This document shows, piece by piece, positions 46,313 to 55,622 of a stretch of DNA of 64,000 bases. The first letter of the stretch is position 1. Each line of letters begins with the position of its first letter. Both the position numbers and the translations under genes were made by a program. Origin of the DNA: Pseudomonadota bacterium (GTDB lineage: Bacteria; Pseudomonadota; Gammaproteobacteria; Burkholderiales; Gallionellaceae); NCBI GenBank assembly GCA_021782995.1, contig JAJXUI010000003.1:53568-117567 (forward strand), in the 5' to 3' direction. A model generated the notes under the pieces. The model saw only the letters and a program-made list of their open reading frames with translations, had not been told where the DNA came from and ran no database searches.

Positions 46313-47209
46313 ATGTCGTCAAATGATGCGGTCAAGGAAGGGCGGGAGTTCCATTTTACGAAGCAGGATTTCGACAAGATTCGCAAACTGATATATGCAC
46401 ATGCCGGGATTTCCCTGAGTGACTCCAAGCAGGAGCTGGTTTACAGCAGGCTTTCCCGGCGGCTCCGTGCAACCGGCATCAAGCAGTTCAGTGAATACCT
46501 GGCCTTGCTGGAGAGCAATAATGAGGCAGAGTGGGAAGAATTTGCCAACTCACTGACGACCAATCTCACTTCATTTTTCCGTGAGCCCCACCATTTTCCG
46601 ATCCTCGCCCAGCATCTGCGCGCCATCGCCGGCAAGCATCCCATCTCGTTATGGTGCTCTGCCGCTTCAACGGGTGAAGAGCCCTATACGATGGCGATGA
46701 CGGTGCTGGATGCGCTGGGCCGGCAGGCGGAAGATGTGAAGATACTGGCGACTGATCTTGATACAAAGGTGCTTGCCACAGCCAAGGCGGGGGTTTATCC
46801 GGAGGACCGGGTGTCCAAGTTATCACCGGAACTGGTCAGAAAGTATTTCCTGAAAGGGACTGGCAATCAGGCGGGCATGGTCAAGGTGAAAGAGGAAGTG
46901 CAGAATCTGGTGACCTATCGCCAGGTGAACCTGCTGAACAAGGATTGGCCGTTGCGCGGACCGCTGGATGCAATCTTCTGCCGCAATGTGATGATCTATT
47001 TTGACAAGCCGACCCAGCTTGGCATCCTGAAGAAATTTGTACCCCTGTTGCGGCATGATGGTTTGCTGTTTGCGGGCCATTCCGAAAGCTTCCATCATGC
47101 TGACGATTTTTTCAAATTGCGTGGCAAGACGGTATATGAGCTGACTACGCCCCTGCGTAACCAGGCAATGGAAAGTGAGCGCAAGTCGCAACCCAGGGCT
47201 CCTTGGTAA
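46313..47209 (+). CDS. cheR: chemoreceptor methyltransferase CheR
   Basis: Adds methyl groups from S-adenosylmethionine to receptor glutamates. It has 298 residues from the ATG at 46313, which follows gggggaga. The helical N-terminal domain is followed by the methyltransferase fold with SAASTGEEPYTMAM, ATDLDTKVLATAKAGVY and CRNVMIYFDKP. It is the first of cheR-cheD-cheB. Confidence 0.97.
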   Translation: MSSNDAVKEGREFHFTKQDFDKIRKLIYAHAGISLSDSKQELVYSRLSRRLRATGIKQFSEYLALLESNNEAEWEEFANSLTTNLTSFFREPHHFPILAQHLRAIAGKHPISLWCSAASTGEEPYTMAMTVLDALGRQAEDVKILATDLDTKVLATAKAGVYPEDRVSKLSPELVRKYFLKGTGNQAGMVKVKEEVQNLVTYRQVNLLNKDWPLRGPLDAIFCRNVMIYFDKPTQLGILKKFVPLLRHDGLLFAGHSESFHHADDFFKLRGKTVYELTTPLRNQAMESERKSQPRAPW

Positions 47210-47232
47210 CTACATGATTATATTATGTTAAA

Positions 47233-47847
47233 ATGATACATATTGCGGCGGATGCCGGGGCGCCAAATTCGCCCAACGTGTATTACGACAGCGCCTTTGA
47301 CCTGGAAGCAGCCAAGATCCTGCCGGGAGAATATTACGTCACCAAGCGAAACATGGTGCTGGTAACCGTGCTTGGCTCTTGCGTAGCCGCATGCATACGG
47401 GATAAAAACAATGGCATCGGCGGAATGAACCACTTCATGCTGCCGGACAGGCAGGCAGATTCAGGGCCTGCCAGTATCTCGGCAAGATATGGCGCCTTTG
47501 CCATGGAAGTGATGATCAACCAGCTGTTGAAAAACGGGGCGCAACGGCAACATCTTGAAGCCAAACTGTTTGGTGGCGCCAGCATCCTGCGAGGCGTAAC
47601 GAGCGCCAATGTGGGTATGCGCAACGCGGAGTTTGCGCTGCAATACCTGCAAAACGAACGGATTGCAATCGCCAGTCAGGATTTGCTGGATCTCTATCCC
47701 AGAAAAGTCTATTTTTTTCCTGCCAGTGGAAGGGTGCTGGTCAAGAAAATTCGCAGCATGCACAATCAAACCATCATCGAACGGGAACAGGGTTACCAGT
47801 CGAGACTCAGCGAAACCGTCATACAGGGGGGGGTGGAATTGTTCTGA
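47233..47847 (+). CDS. cheD: receptor glutamine deamidase CheD
   Basis: A 204-residue deamidase that converts receptor Gln to Glu. The catalytic Cys is in VLGSCVAACIRD, His in GGMNHFMLP, and the conserved KLFGGASIL follows. The gene is close to cheR, and there is no cheC in the window. The ribosome binding site before the ATG is weak. Confidence 0.96.
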   Translation: MIHIAADAGAPNSPNVYYDSAFDLEAAKILPGEYYVTKRNMVLVTVLGSCVAACIRDKNNGIGGMNHFMLPDRQADSGPASISARYGAFAMEVMINQLLKNGAQRQHLEAKLFGGASILRGVTSANVGMRNAEFALQYLQNERIAIASQDLLDLYPRKVYFFPASGRVLVKKIRSMHNQTIIEREQGYQSRLSETVIQGGVELF

Positions 47848-47978
47848 TGATCGGATTTTTAAGGTAATTCAACAATGATTCGTTGTAAAATGCCGCAGCG
47901 GTCCTGTATTTAATAACAGATTTCGGCAGTGGCATCCGGATTGCTGGATATGCAAAAACAGATGGCAGGATGAAGAAT

Positions 47979-49076
47979 ATGGCTGTGGCAAAAATGGCGA
48001 CAACTGGCAAAATCAAGGTGTTGATTGTTGACGACTCTGCATTGATACGCAGCATCCTCAAGGAGGTGATCAACAGCAATCCCGATATGGAGGCAGTAGG
48101 GGCAGCGGCCAATCCCTTACAGGCCAGGGATATGATACGAACCCTTGATCCGGATGTGATCACGCTGGACGTTGAAATGCCTGAAATGGATGGCCTGACA
48201 TTCCTGGAAAAACTCATGCGTTTGCGCCCCATCCCGGTGCTGATGATTTCCAGCCTGACAGAAAAAGGCTCAGAGACTGCACTGCGTGCGCTGGAACTTG
48301 GCGCGATTGATTTCCTGCCGAAGCCCAAGATCGATATCAGTGAAGGAATGCGCGAATATGCAGAGGAAATTGCAGAAAAAATCAGGGCTGCCTTCCAGGC
48401 GAAATCCGGATTGCCTCGCCGCATCGCTCCGTCAGCTGCGCCTGTCGAGTCCTTGCCGGAACTGGGCAGCAAGTTCAAGAGTACAGAAAAAATCATCATA
48501 CTCGGGGCATCTACAGGCGGCACCGAGGCCATCAAGGAATTTCTCATCCGCTTGCCAGCGGACGCACCAGGCATCCTGATCGCGCAGCACATGCCGGAAG
48601 CCTTTACCAAGTCATTTGCCGCCAGACTGGATAGCCTGTGCAAGATCAAGGTTGTCGAGTCGCAGGGAAATGAGCGCGTGCTGCCTGGTCATGCCTTCAT
48701 TGCCCCCGGTCATTCCCATTTGCTGCTGAAGCGCAGTGGCGCAAACTATCTCACCGAGCTGAGCCTGTCTCCGCCGGTCAATCATCATCGCCCTTCTGTG
48801 GAGGTGCTGTTCCGTTCTGCTGCCAAAAATGCAGGCCCCAACGCATTGGGGGTCATGTTGACAGGCATGGGCAAGGATGGCGCAATTGCCATGCTGGAGA
48901 TGAAGCGGGCCGGTGCATATAATTTTGCCCAGAATGAAGAAACTTGTGTGGTATTCGGCATGCCGCGAGAGGCGATTGCAGTTGGTGCGGTGGATGAGGT
49001 CGTTCCCATTCATGACATGGCCCAGCGTGTCATGAGCCGGCTGGTACAGGGTGGTGCACGAAGCATCAGGGTTTGA
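47979..49076 (+). CDS. cheB: receptor methylesterase/deamidase CheB
   Basis: A receiver-regulated methylesterase of 365 residues from the ATG at 47979; the ATG at 47970 overlaps the ribosome binding site. The receiver ([28 protein letters not shown]) is joined to the esterase with Ser in [12 protein letters not shown], His in IAQHMPEAF, and Asp in [11 protein letters not shown]. With CheR and CheD it gives receptor adaptation. Confidence 0.97.
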   Translation: MAVAKMATTGKIKVLIVDDSALIRSILKEVINSNPDMEAVGAAANPLQARDMIRTLDPDVITLDVEMPEMDGLTFLEKLMRLRPIPVLMISSLTEKGSETALRALELGAIDFLPKPKIDISEGMREYAEEIAEKIRAAFQAKSGLPRRIAPSAAPVESLPELGSKFKSTEKIIILGASTGGTEAIKEFLIRLPADAPGILIAQHMPEAFTKSFAARLDSLCKIKVVESQGNERVLPGHAFIAPGHSHLLLKRSGANYLTELSLSPPVNHHRPSVEVLFRSAAKNAGPNALGVMLTGMGKDGAIAMLEMKRAGAYNFAQNEETCVVFGMPREAIAVGAVDEVVPIHDMAQRVMSRLVQGGARSIRV

Positions 49077-49121
49077 GTTGAGCGTGTAAAAGATGGAATA
49101 TTAATATTTAGGGGAAAAGCG

Positions 49122-49430
49122 ATGTCAATCAACACAACCATTAGCGGGAATACCGTAGTCATCAACATGACAGGCAGGTTTGATTTCAACGTGCAGCGGG
49201 ATTTCAAGGAGGCCTATGATCCCCAGCTGGGCAACATATCCATCAATACCATTGAAGTCAACCTGGCAGGCGTGGACTACCTGGATAGTTCTGCGCTGGG
49301 CATGTTGCTGATGTTGCGCGAACGCGCGTCAGCGGCCGGCAAGCAGCTCAAGCTCTGCAAACCGGGTGCAAGTGTGGCGCAGATACTTGAAATCGCCAAC
49401 TTCGCAAAATTGTTCACAATCGAGAAATAG
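49122..49430 (+). CDS. STAS-domain anti-sigma factor antagonist
   Basis: A 102-residue SpoIIAA/RsbV-like protein. The regulatory Ser lies in DYLDSSALGMLLMLRE, the usual phosphorylation site. It is the substrate one would expect for the phosphatase at 49557 and the kinase at 53438. HsbA, beside the flagellar genes of Pseudomonas, is the closest analogy; it binds FlgM to influence FliA. The target here is unknown. The ribosome binding site is agggga. Confidence 0.93.
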   Translation: MSINTTISGNTVVINMTGRFDFNVQRDFKEAYDPQLGNISINTIEVNLAGVDYLDSSALGMLLMLRERASAAGKQLKLCKPGASVAQILEIANFAKLFTIEK

Positions 49431-49556
49431 CCCGGATTCGCGTTTGATTTCCCTGAACTTGTTGTCCGGCAGCGTTGGTTCAGGTGTGATGGCAGCAACC
49501 TGGCCAGGCCGGAATTTGGCTCTGGCATATAAAGCGTATTCAGGGAAGGTGTGTAT

Positions 49557-50759
49557 ATGGGGGCAGCAGAAGTGGGTACAGCTTCATCCCTGAAGCTGGC
49601 CATGATAGTGGATGATGTGCCGGCCAACCGGATGGTGCTGCAATCTTTGCTGAAGCATGAAGGTTATGAAGCTGTTACCGCCGAAAATGGCGAGCAGGCG
49701 ATAGAGCAGTATCTCGTACACAAGCCTGACATCATATTCATGGATGTCATGATGCCTGTCATGGATGGCTATCAGGCGACTACGCGCATCAAGGAAATTT
49801 CCAAAGCGCAATTTGTACCAGTCATTTTCCTGACCGCGCTTAATGAGGCGGATGCGATGGTCAGGTGCATCGAGTCGGGTGGCGACGATTTCCTCAGCAA
49901 GCCATTCAAGCAGGAGATCCTGCGGGCAAAGATCAAGTCCATGGAGCGGATACGCGAATTGTCCAGGGTGGTGGAAGAGCAGCGCCGAGACATTGAAATG
50001 CGCCACCAGATGCTGCTCAAGGAACAGGCAATGGCACAGCAGATCTACCATCGTGCCGTAACGGATGAAAATGTGGCGAGCAAATATATCCGTTCGATGC
50101 TGAATTCCGCGTCGATTTTCAGTGGCGACATGCTGCTGACCGCGGATTGCAGCGACGGCAGCATGTATGTCCTGCTTGGAGATTTTACCGGGCACGGCCT
50201 GACTGCTGCAGTCGGCGTGTTGCCATCAGCAGAAGTATTCAGGGCCATGACCGGCAAGGGGTTTGGTGCAAGGGAGATACTGCAGACCATCAATGCCAAG
50301 CTGAACAAGCTCCTGCCAACCGGAATGTTCCTGGCAGCAGCACTAGTGTCGATAGAAGCAGGCATGAAACGGGCGCGGATATGGAATGCCGGCATGCCTG
50401 AGGTATTGGTTGCCGGAAGCCCGGCATCTTCCGGTGTGAAACAGCGGGCAGTATCCAGCTATTTGCCGCTGGGAATTCTTGCCGATGTTGATCTTGAGCT
50501 GCCCCCTGTTGAAGTGGAACTTGAGGAAGGTGACAGGATACTCATGTGCAGTGACGGCCTGAGTGAAGCGGTTAATGCAGTAGGAGAGGCATATGGCATG
50601 GATCGTTATGAGCAGGCTGCGTTGTCCGGTGCGGACGGTTTCGAGCATGTGATCAGCGATTTCAAATCGTTTTGCGGCTCGCAACCCTACCGGGATGATG
50701 TCAGCTATGTTGAAATCAAGTGTATGCCGGGCTTGCTGAAAGGCAAATCCGTCGATTGA
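49557..50759 (+). CDS. response regulator with PP2C/SpoIIE phosphatase output
   Basis: A 400-residue protein. The receiver (about 10-130) has MIVDDVPANRMVL, IIFMDVMMPVMDGY and LSKPFKQ. A coiled-coil linker (about 135-180) leads to a SpoIIE-type phosphatase with FSGDMLL, LLGDFTGHGLTAAVG, CSDGLSEAV and DDVSYVEIK, keeping the metal-binding Asp residues. It should dephosphorylate the neighbouring STAS protein when the receiver is in the right state. The ATG at 49557 is 7 bases after gggaagg; the track's GTG at 49551 is too close. Confidence 0.93.
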   Translation: MGAAEVGTASSLKLAMIVDDVPANRMVLQSLLKHEGYEAVTAENGEQAIEQYLVHKPDIIFMDVMMPVMDGYQATTRIKEISKAQFVPVIFLTALNEADAMVRCIESGGDDFLSKPFKQEILRAKIKSMERIRELSRVVEEQRRDIEMRHQMLLKEQAMAQQIYHRAVTDENVASKYIRSMLNSASIFSGDMLLTADCSDGSMYVLLGDFTGHGLTAAVGVLPSAEVFRAMTGKGFGAREILQTINAKLNKLLPTGMFLAAALVSIEAGMKRARIWNAGMPEVLVAGSPASSGVKQRAVSSYLPLGILADVDLELPPVEVELEEGDRILMCSDGLSEAVNAVGEAYGMDRYEQAALSGADGFEHVISDFKSFCGSQPYRDDVSYVEIKCMPGLLKGKSVD

Positions 50760-50795
50760 ACAGACGATAGAGGTTTTTTCAGGATAAATTCCAGC

Positions 50796-53435
50796 GTGAG
50801 AAAATTCTATATCAACTTGGGTCTTAAGCTTATATTCATCGTTGTCGTGGGGGTGCTGCTGGTCTTCACGTCATTCGGCTTGATACGCCTGTATGTTGAA
50901 AGAAATGACCTGTACAACCAGATGCAACTTTCCGGGCAGGAAAGGACTGAGCTGGTGGCGGAATCCCTGTCCAATCTTCTGGTCGCCTTTGATTACAGCA
51001 ACATCGAGTCGCTCTGCGAACGTATCGTCAGGATGCAGGATGTCAAGCAGATTAAGGTGTTCGGGCGTAATGGCCGGTTGATGGTTGATCGCACCAGCAG
51101 CGATTTCAAGGCAGACAGCAACGGTTTGCAATTCACCTCTCCGGTAGTTTTTTCCGGAGAAACGATAGGCAGGGTGGATCTCGAAATATCACTTGACCGC
51201 TATGAGCAGAAAATCAAGGTGGTATACCGCAATGTTGCTGCTGCAGTAATTTTTTCCACATGCTTTTTCATCATCCTGATATACCTTACCGTTTCACGCT
51301 TCGTGGTCAACCCGATTTCCAGGCTGAGCAAGGCTGCAGACCGGCTGGCAGTAGGAGATTACGAGGCGGAACTCCCGGCTGCCACGGGCGATGAAATGGG
51401 GAACCTGATCCGGGCCTTTTCTTTGATGCGGGAAAGCCGGAAACTGAATGAAGCACGGCTCCAGGCCGTGTTTGAGCAGTCACCCGATGCGTTCATCCAG
51501 CTCGACAGTAACGGCGCAATCATCGACTGGAACGACAAGGCGGAACTGGTCTGGGGCTACAGCAAGGCTGATGTACTGGGAAATAACTTCAGCATCGTGA
51601 TGCCGGCGCCTGAACTGGGGCTGAATCCCGGATACCGCAAGTGTTACCAGAAATCCGAAGGCGTGATAGGCGAGATCCGCGAAGTCATCGGGCAGCGCAA
51701 GAATGGCAAACTGTTTCCGCTGGAATTGCGAACCAGCGAAGTACATCTGGACCATGGCGATGCTTTTCTGGTGCTGGCCCGCGACATAACCGAACGCAAG
51801 GATAACGAGAACAGGCTGCTGGATGCAATGAAGGCTGCAGAAGCTGCGAATGCGGCGAAAAGTGCATTCCTGTCCAACATGAGCCATGAGATCAGGACGC
51901 CGATGAACAGCATTATCGGCATGAGCAAGCTGGCGATGAAAACCCACCTGAATGCCAAACAGCACGATTACCTGAGCAAGATAGAATACTCGGCGGCACA
52001 TCTCCTGGGCCTGATCAACGACATACTGGACTTTTCCAAGATCGAGGCAAACCGGCTGGAACTGGAAGCGTCCGATTTCGAGCTCGATACATTGCTGGAA
52101 AGCCTGAATGGCCAGCTTGCGCACAGTGCGGCAAGCAAGAAACTCAAACTCGAATTCGATGTCGACAGACAGCTTGACGTGCCTTTGTCCGGCGATGCCA
52201 TGCGCTTGTCGCAGGTATTGCTCAATTACATCAGCAACGCGATCAAGTTTACCGAAACGGGCAAGGTGACGGTTCACGCCATGCTGCTTGAGGCGCATGA
52301 CGATAGATACCTGATCCGTTTCGAGGTACGTGACACCGGTATCGGCCTGACACAGCAGGAAATCAGCAACCTGTTCCATCCATTCCACCAGGCTGATGTC
52401 TCCACGACACGGCGGTATGGCGGGTCTGGCCTGGGGCTGGCCATCAGCAAGCAACTGGTTGAGCTGATGGGCGGTATGGTGGGGGTGGAAAGTACGCCGG
52501 GTGAAGGCAGCACATTCTGGTTTACGGTCACCCTCAGCAAGGGAGACAAGCCAGATATGGCGATGCGAAAGAGGGAGGCTAAGGCAGTCGATGTGTCTTT
52601 CCTGGCAGGATTATCCATCCTGCTGGTCGAGGATAACCCCTTCAACCAGCAGGTCGCGGTAGAACTGCTGAATGATGTTGGCGCAGCTGTCAGCATCGCC
52701 AGTAATGGCCGTGAAGCGATCAACATGCTGACAGCGCACCGATTTGACTGCGTGCTGATGGATGTGCAAATGCCCGTGATGGACGGGCTGGAGGCAACAC
52801 GGCTAATTCGCTCGAATCCCGAACTCGCTGGAATACGCATTATCGCCATGACGGCCAATGCCGGACGTGAAGACCGCGAGCGCTGTTTTGCGGCCGGCAT
52901 GAACTACTTCATCACCAAACCTGTATTTGCCAATAACCTGTATGCGGTGCTTGCGGAATGCCTGAAAAGCGCGGCGGGTAATGGTCAGTTGATGGCTTAT
53001 GCCAACCCGGAACCGGCTCCGGAAGTGCCGTTGATGGCTGCAACAGTGATAGCCGGAAAACATGATGCGGGAGCAGATATGCCGGAACGCAAAGTGATTG
53101 ACCTGTCCATACTTTCAAAAATGCTTTCGTCCGATCCGGACAAGGTGCGGAAATTCTCGCTCAAGTACCTGCTATCGGCTAAGCAGGGACTGGAGGAAAT
53201 TGATGCTGCGCTGGCCGAGGCCAACCTGGAAAAGCTGGCCGCACTTGGTCACCGCAACAAATCACCTGCCAGAACGGTTGGTGCATTGTCATATGCGGAA
53301 TTATGCCAGTCGCTGGAAAAATTCAAGCATGGTGGCGAGATTGAAGAAGCGCGGGAACTGGTAGGGCAGCTGCACCAGATGTATGAAAGGATAGCAGAGC
53401 AGATTGGCAAGGAAACAGCGGGTCAGGGGACTTGA
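50796..53435 (+). CDS. hybrid histidine kinase with HAMP, PAS, REC and HPt
   Basis: An 879-residue membrane kinase starting at a GTG. Two membrane helices (about 10-30 and 150-170) enclose a periplasmic sensor of about 115 residues. HAMP (about 172-225), PAS (about 230-345), HisKA (SNMSHEIRTPMNSIIGM), ATPase (GSGLGLAISKQL), receiver (VLMDVQMPVMDGL) and HPt (ALGHRNKSPARTVGA) follow. The terminal HPt can pass phosphate to both neighbouring receivers, which makes it the likely controller of the phosphatase and the kinase encoded on either side. Confidence 0.92.
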   Translation: MRKFYINLGLKLIFIVVVGVLLVFTSFGLIRLYVERNDLYNQMQLSGQERTELVAESLSNLLVAFDYSNIESLCERIVRMQDVKQIKVFGRNGRLMVDRTSSDFKADSNGLQFTSPVVFSGETIGRVDLEISLDRYEQKIKVVYRNVAAAVIFSTCFFIILIYLTVSRFVVNPISRLSKAADRLAVGDYEAELPAATGDEMGNLIRAFSLMRESRKLNEARLQAVFEQSPDAFIQLDSNGAIIDWNDKAELVWGYSKADVLGNNFSIVMPAPELGLNPGYRKCYQKSEGVIGEIREVIGQRKNGKLFPLELRTSEVHLDHGDAFLVLARDITERKDNENRLLDAMKAAEAANAAKSAFLSNMSHEIRTPMNSIIGMSKLAMKTHLNAKQHDYLSKIEYSAAHLLGLINDILDFSKIEANRLELEASDFELDTLLESLNGQLAHSAASKKLKLEFDVDRQLDVPLSGDAMRLSQVLLNYISNAIKFTETGKVTVHAMLLEAHDDRYLIRFEVRDTGIGLTQQEISNLFHPFHQADVSTTRRYGGSGLGLAISKQLVELMGGMVGVESTPGEGSTFWFTVTLSKGDKPDMAMRKREAKAVDVSFLAGLSILLVEDNPFNQQVAVELLNDVGAAVSIASNGREAINMLTAHRFDCVLMDVQMPVMDGLEATRLIRSNPELAGIRIIAMTANAGREDRERCFAAGMNYFITKPVFANNLYAVLAECLKSAAGNGQLMAYANPEPAPEVPLMAATVIAGKHDAGADMPERKVIDLSILSKMLSSDPDKVRKFSLKYLLSAKQGLEEIDAALAEANLEKLAALGHRNKSPARTVGALSYAELCQSLEKFKHGGEIEEARELVGQLHQMYERIAEQIGKETAGQGT

Positions 53436-53437
53436 AA

Positions 53438-54337
53438 TTGAATAATCAAAAATTCCATTTGCTGGTGGTCGATGATGAGGCTTTCAACCGGGAAATCCTC
53501 GCCGAGATGCTGTCGGGTGCCGGATATGAGGTGATCCAGGCGGCGGATGGGGAAGATGCCTGGGAAATCCTGAATGGCGGACAATACAAATTTTCAACTG
53601 TACTGCTGGACCGAATGATGCCGCGCCTGGATGGCATGGCATTGCTTGCACGCATGAAGGCTGACAGCCGGTTTGCCAATTTGCCGGTGATCTTCCAGAC
53701 TGCCATTGACCAGCCGCAGGATATTGCCGAAGGCATCAAGGCAGGTGCCTTCTATTATCTGATCAAGCCGGTGGATGAGCGCGTGCTGTTTGCGATTGTG
53801 CAAAGTGCAATCGGTTTCTACAAACTGACCGGTACCACGGTCTTGCCTGAAGTGGCGGAAGAGATAGATCTTTCCCGCGCCATCAAGTGTTGCGAATTCA
53901 GGTTCCGCACCCTGCTGGAAGCCAGGTCGGTCGCCAAGGCGCTGGCCGGGTTTTACCCCGAGCCAAAACGTGCCTATTTCGGCATCCTGGAACTGCTGGT
54001 CAATGCGGTGGAGCATGGAAACCTGTCGATCACCTATGGAGAAAAAACCAGGCTGCTGCAACAGGGCTTGTGGGAAAGGGAAATTGGCCACCGTCTGCAT
54101 CTTCCAGAATATGCTTCGAGGCAGGTCTTGGTCCGGGTTGAAGGCGAACAGGACAGGATACGGCTGGAGGTGCTGGATGAGGGTGACGGTTTCAACTGGC
54201 AGGACTATATGGAAATTTCACCAGAACGCGTGTTCGATCCAAACGGCCGGGGCATCGCGATGAGCAAGATGACCAGTTTCGACAGCCTGGAATACCTCGA
54301 CAAGGGAAACCATCTGGTCGCCATCGTCAATCTCTGA
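53438..54337 (+). CDS. response regulator with anti-sigma-kinase (RsbW-like) output
   Basis: A 299-residue protein starting at a TTG. The TTG at 53438 is 7 bases from aggggac, while the TTG at 53432 overlaps the previous stop but is too close. The receiver (LLVVDDEAFNREIL, VLLDRMMPRLDG, LIKPVDE) is joined to a GHKL ATPase of the SpoIIAB/RsbW type (ILELLVNAVEHGNL, DEGDGFNW, NGRGIAMSKM). It probably phosphorylates the STAS protein and so opposes the receiver-phosphatase. A direct anti-sigma role is also possible. Confidence 0.9.
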   Translation: MNNQKFHLLVVDDEAFNREILAEMLSGAGYEVIQAADGEDAWEILNGGQYKFSTVLLDRMMPRLDGMALLARMKADSRFANLPVIFQTAIDQPQDIAEGIKAGAFYYLIKPVDERVLFAIVQSAIGFYKLTGTTVLPEVAEEIDLSRAIKCCEFRFRTLLEARSVAKALAGFYPEPKRAYFGILELLVNAVEHGNLSITYGEKTRLLQQGLWEREIGHRLHLPEYASRQVLVRVEGEQDRIRLEVLDEGDGFNWQDYMEISPERVFDPNGRGIAMSKMTSFDSLEYLDKGNHLVAIVNL

Positions 54338-54446
54338 CCCCGAAAGCTGCGCAATGCAGCGAACTGCAGCAGAAATTCCTGCCTATTTCCCGCCTTGATC
54401 TGGCGCTGAATCTCGATAATGGCCGTGACATAGCGGGAAATGGGTC

Positions 54447-55622
54447 ATGGCAGAAGAAAGCGATCTCGAAAAAACGGAACAACCGTCGCAGCAGCGGCTG
54501 GACAAGGCACGTGAACAGGGCCAGGTTGCGCGTTCGCGCGAGCTGACCACCTTCATGATGCTGCTGGCGGGCGGCTCCATGCTGTACCTGATGGGCAGCA
54601 CCATCGCGCAGAAGCTGGTCAAGCTGCTGCATAACGGGCTCACGCTGGACAAGCGTTTGGCCTATGACCCCTCACAGCTGATGCCGCACCTGCATGCACT
54701 TTCTTCCAGCGCCCTGCTGGCCATGTTGCCTTTCCTGTTCCTGTTGCTGGCTGCCGCCGTGCTGTCGCCGTTGATGCTGAATGGCTGGCTGTTCACGCTC
54801 AATCCGCTGCAACCGAATTTTTCCCGGATGAACCCGATTACCGGCATCGGTCGCATGTTTTCGACCAATAGCCTGGTCGAGTTGCTGAAGGCGATCGCCA
54901 AGGCAATCGTGGTCGGAGGCGTAGGGGCATGGGCCATCTGGCATCACAAGGATGCCGTGATGCTGCTGATGACACAGCCTTTGCAGTCGGCGATTCCGCA
55001 GCTGGGCAGCCTGATGTGGGGCTGCTTCATCGCGATCATGGGCGGCATGCTGCTGATCGCCGCGGTGGATGTGCCTTTCCAGCTGTACGAGCACAACAAG
55101 AAACTCAAGATGACCAAGGAAGAGGTGCGGCAGGAAGCCAAGGAAACGGAAGGCAATCCGGAGGTCAAGGGCCGCATTCGCAGGCTGCAGCGTGAAATGG
55201 CGCAGCGCCGCATGATGAGCGAAATCCCCACGGCGGATGTGGTGGTCACCAACCCGACCCATTTCTCCGTGGCGTTGAAGTACAAGGAAAACGGCATGCG
55301 TGCGCCGATGGTGGTGGCAAAAGGCACCCAGCTGACCGCGTTGCGCATCCGCGAAATTGCGGCGGAACACCATGTGCCGGTGCTGGAGACACCACCGCTG
55401 GCACGTGCACTGTACAAGCATACCGAGATCGGTGAAACCATCCCCGAAGCACTGTATACAGCAGTGGCCGAGGTGCTGGCCTATATCTACCAGCTAAAGC
55501 GTTACCAGAAGGAAGGCGGCAATGCGCCGCGCGCACCACAGGCGCTGCCGGTACCGGCAGAGCTCGACCCCGCCAACAGCGGACCGGTGCCGGTTGAAGA
55601 AAACATAGAGGAAGGTGAATGA
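54447..55622 (+). CDS. flhB: flagellar export gate protein FlhB
   Basis: Substrate-specificity switch of the flagellar type III export apparatus. It has 391 residues, four membrane helices (about 30-210) and the self-cleaving VVTNPTHFSVALKY in the cytoplasmic domain. The C-terminal tail is Pro/Ala-rich and longer than in E. coli. flhA overlaps its stop codon. Confidence 0.97.
   Translation: MAEESDLEKTEQPSQQRLDKAREQGQVARSRELTTFMMLLAGGSMLYLMGSTIAQKLVKLLHNGLTLDKRLAYDPSQLMPHLHALSSSALLAMLPFLFLLLAAAVLSPLMLNGWLFTLNPLQPNFSRMNPITGIGRMFSTNSLVELLKAIAKAIVVGGVGAWAIWHHKDAVMLLMTQPLQSAIPQLGSLMWGCFIAIMGGMLLIAAVDVPFQLYEHNKKLKMTKEEVRQEAKETEGNPEVKGRIRRLQREMAQRRMMSEIPTADVVVTNPTHFSVALKYKENGMRAPMVVAKGTQLTALRIREIAAEHHVPVLETPPLARALYKHTEIGETIPEALYTAVAEVLAYIYQLKRYQKEGGNAPRAPQALPVPAELDPANSGPVPVEENIEEGE

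Noticed and set aside
54337-54446. Sigma-54 promoter before flhB
   Set aside because: No TGGCAC-N5-TTGC pattern is present; flhB is probably read from upstream or from an unrecognised promoter.
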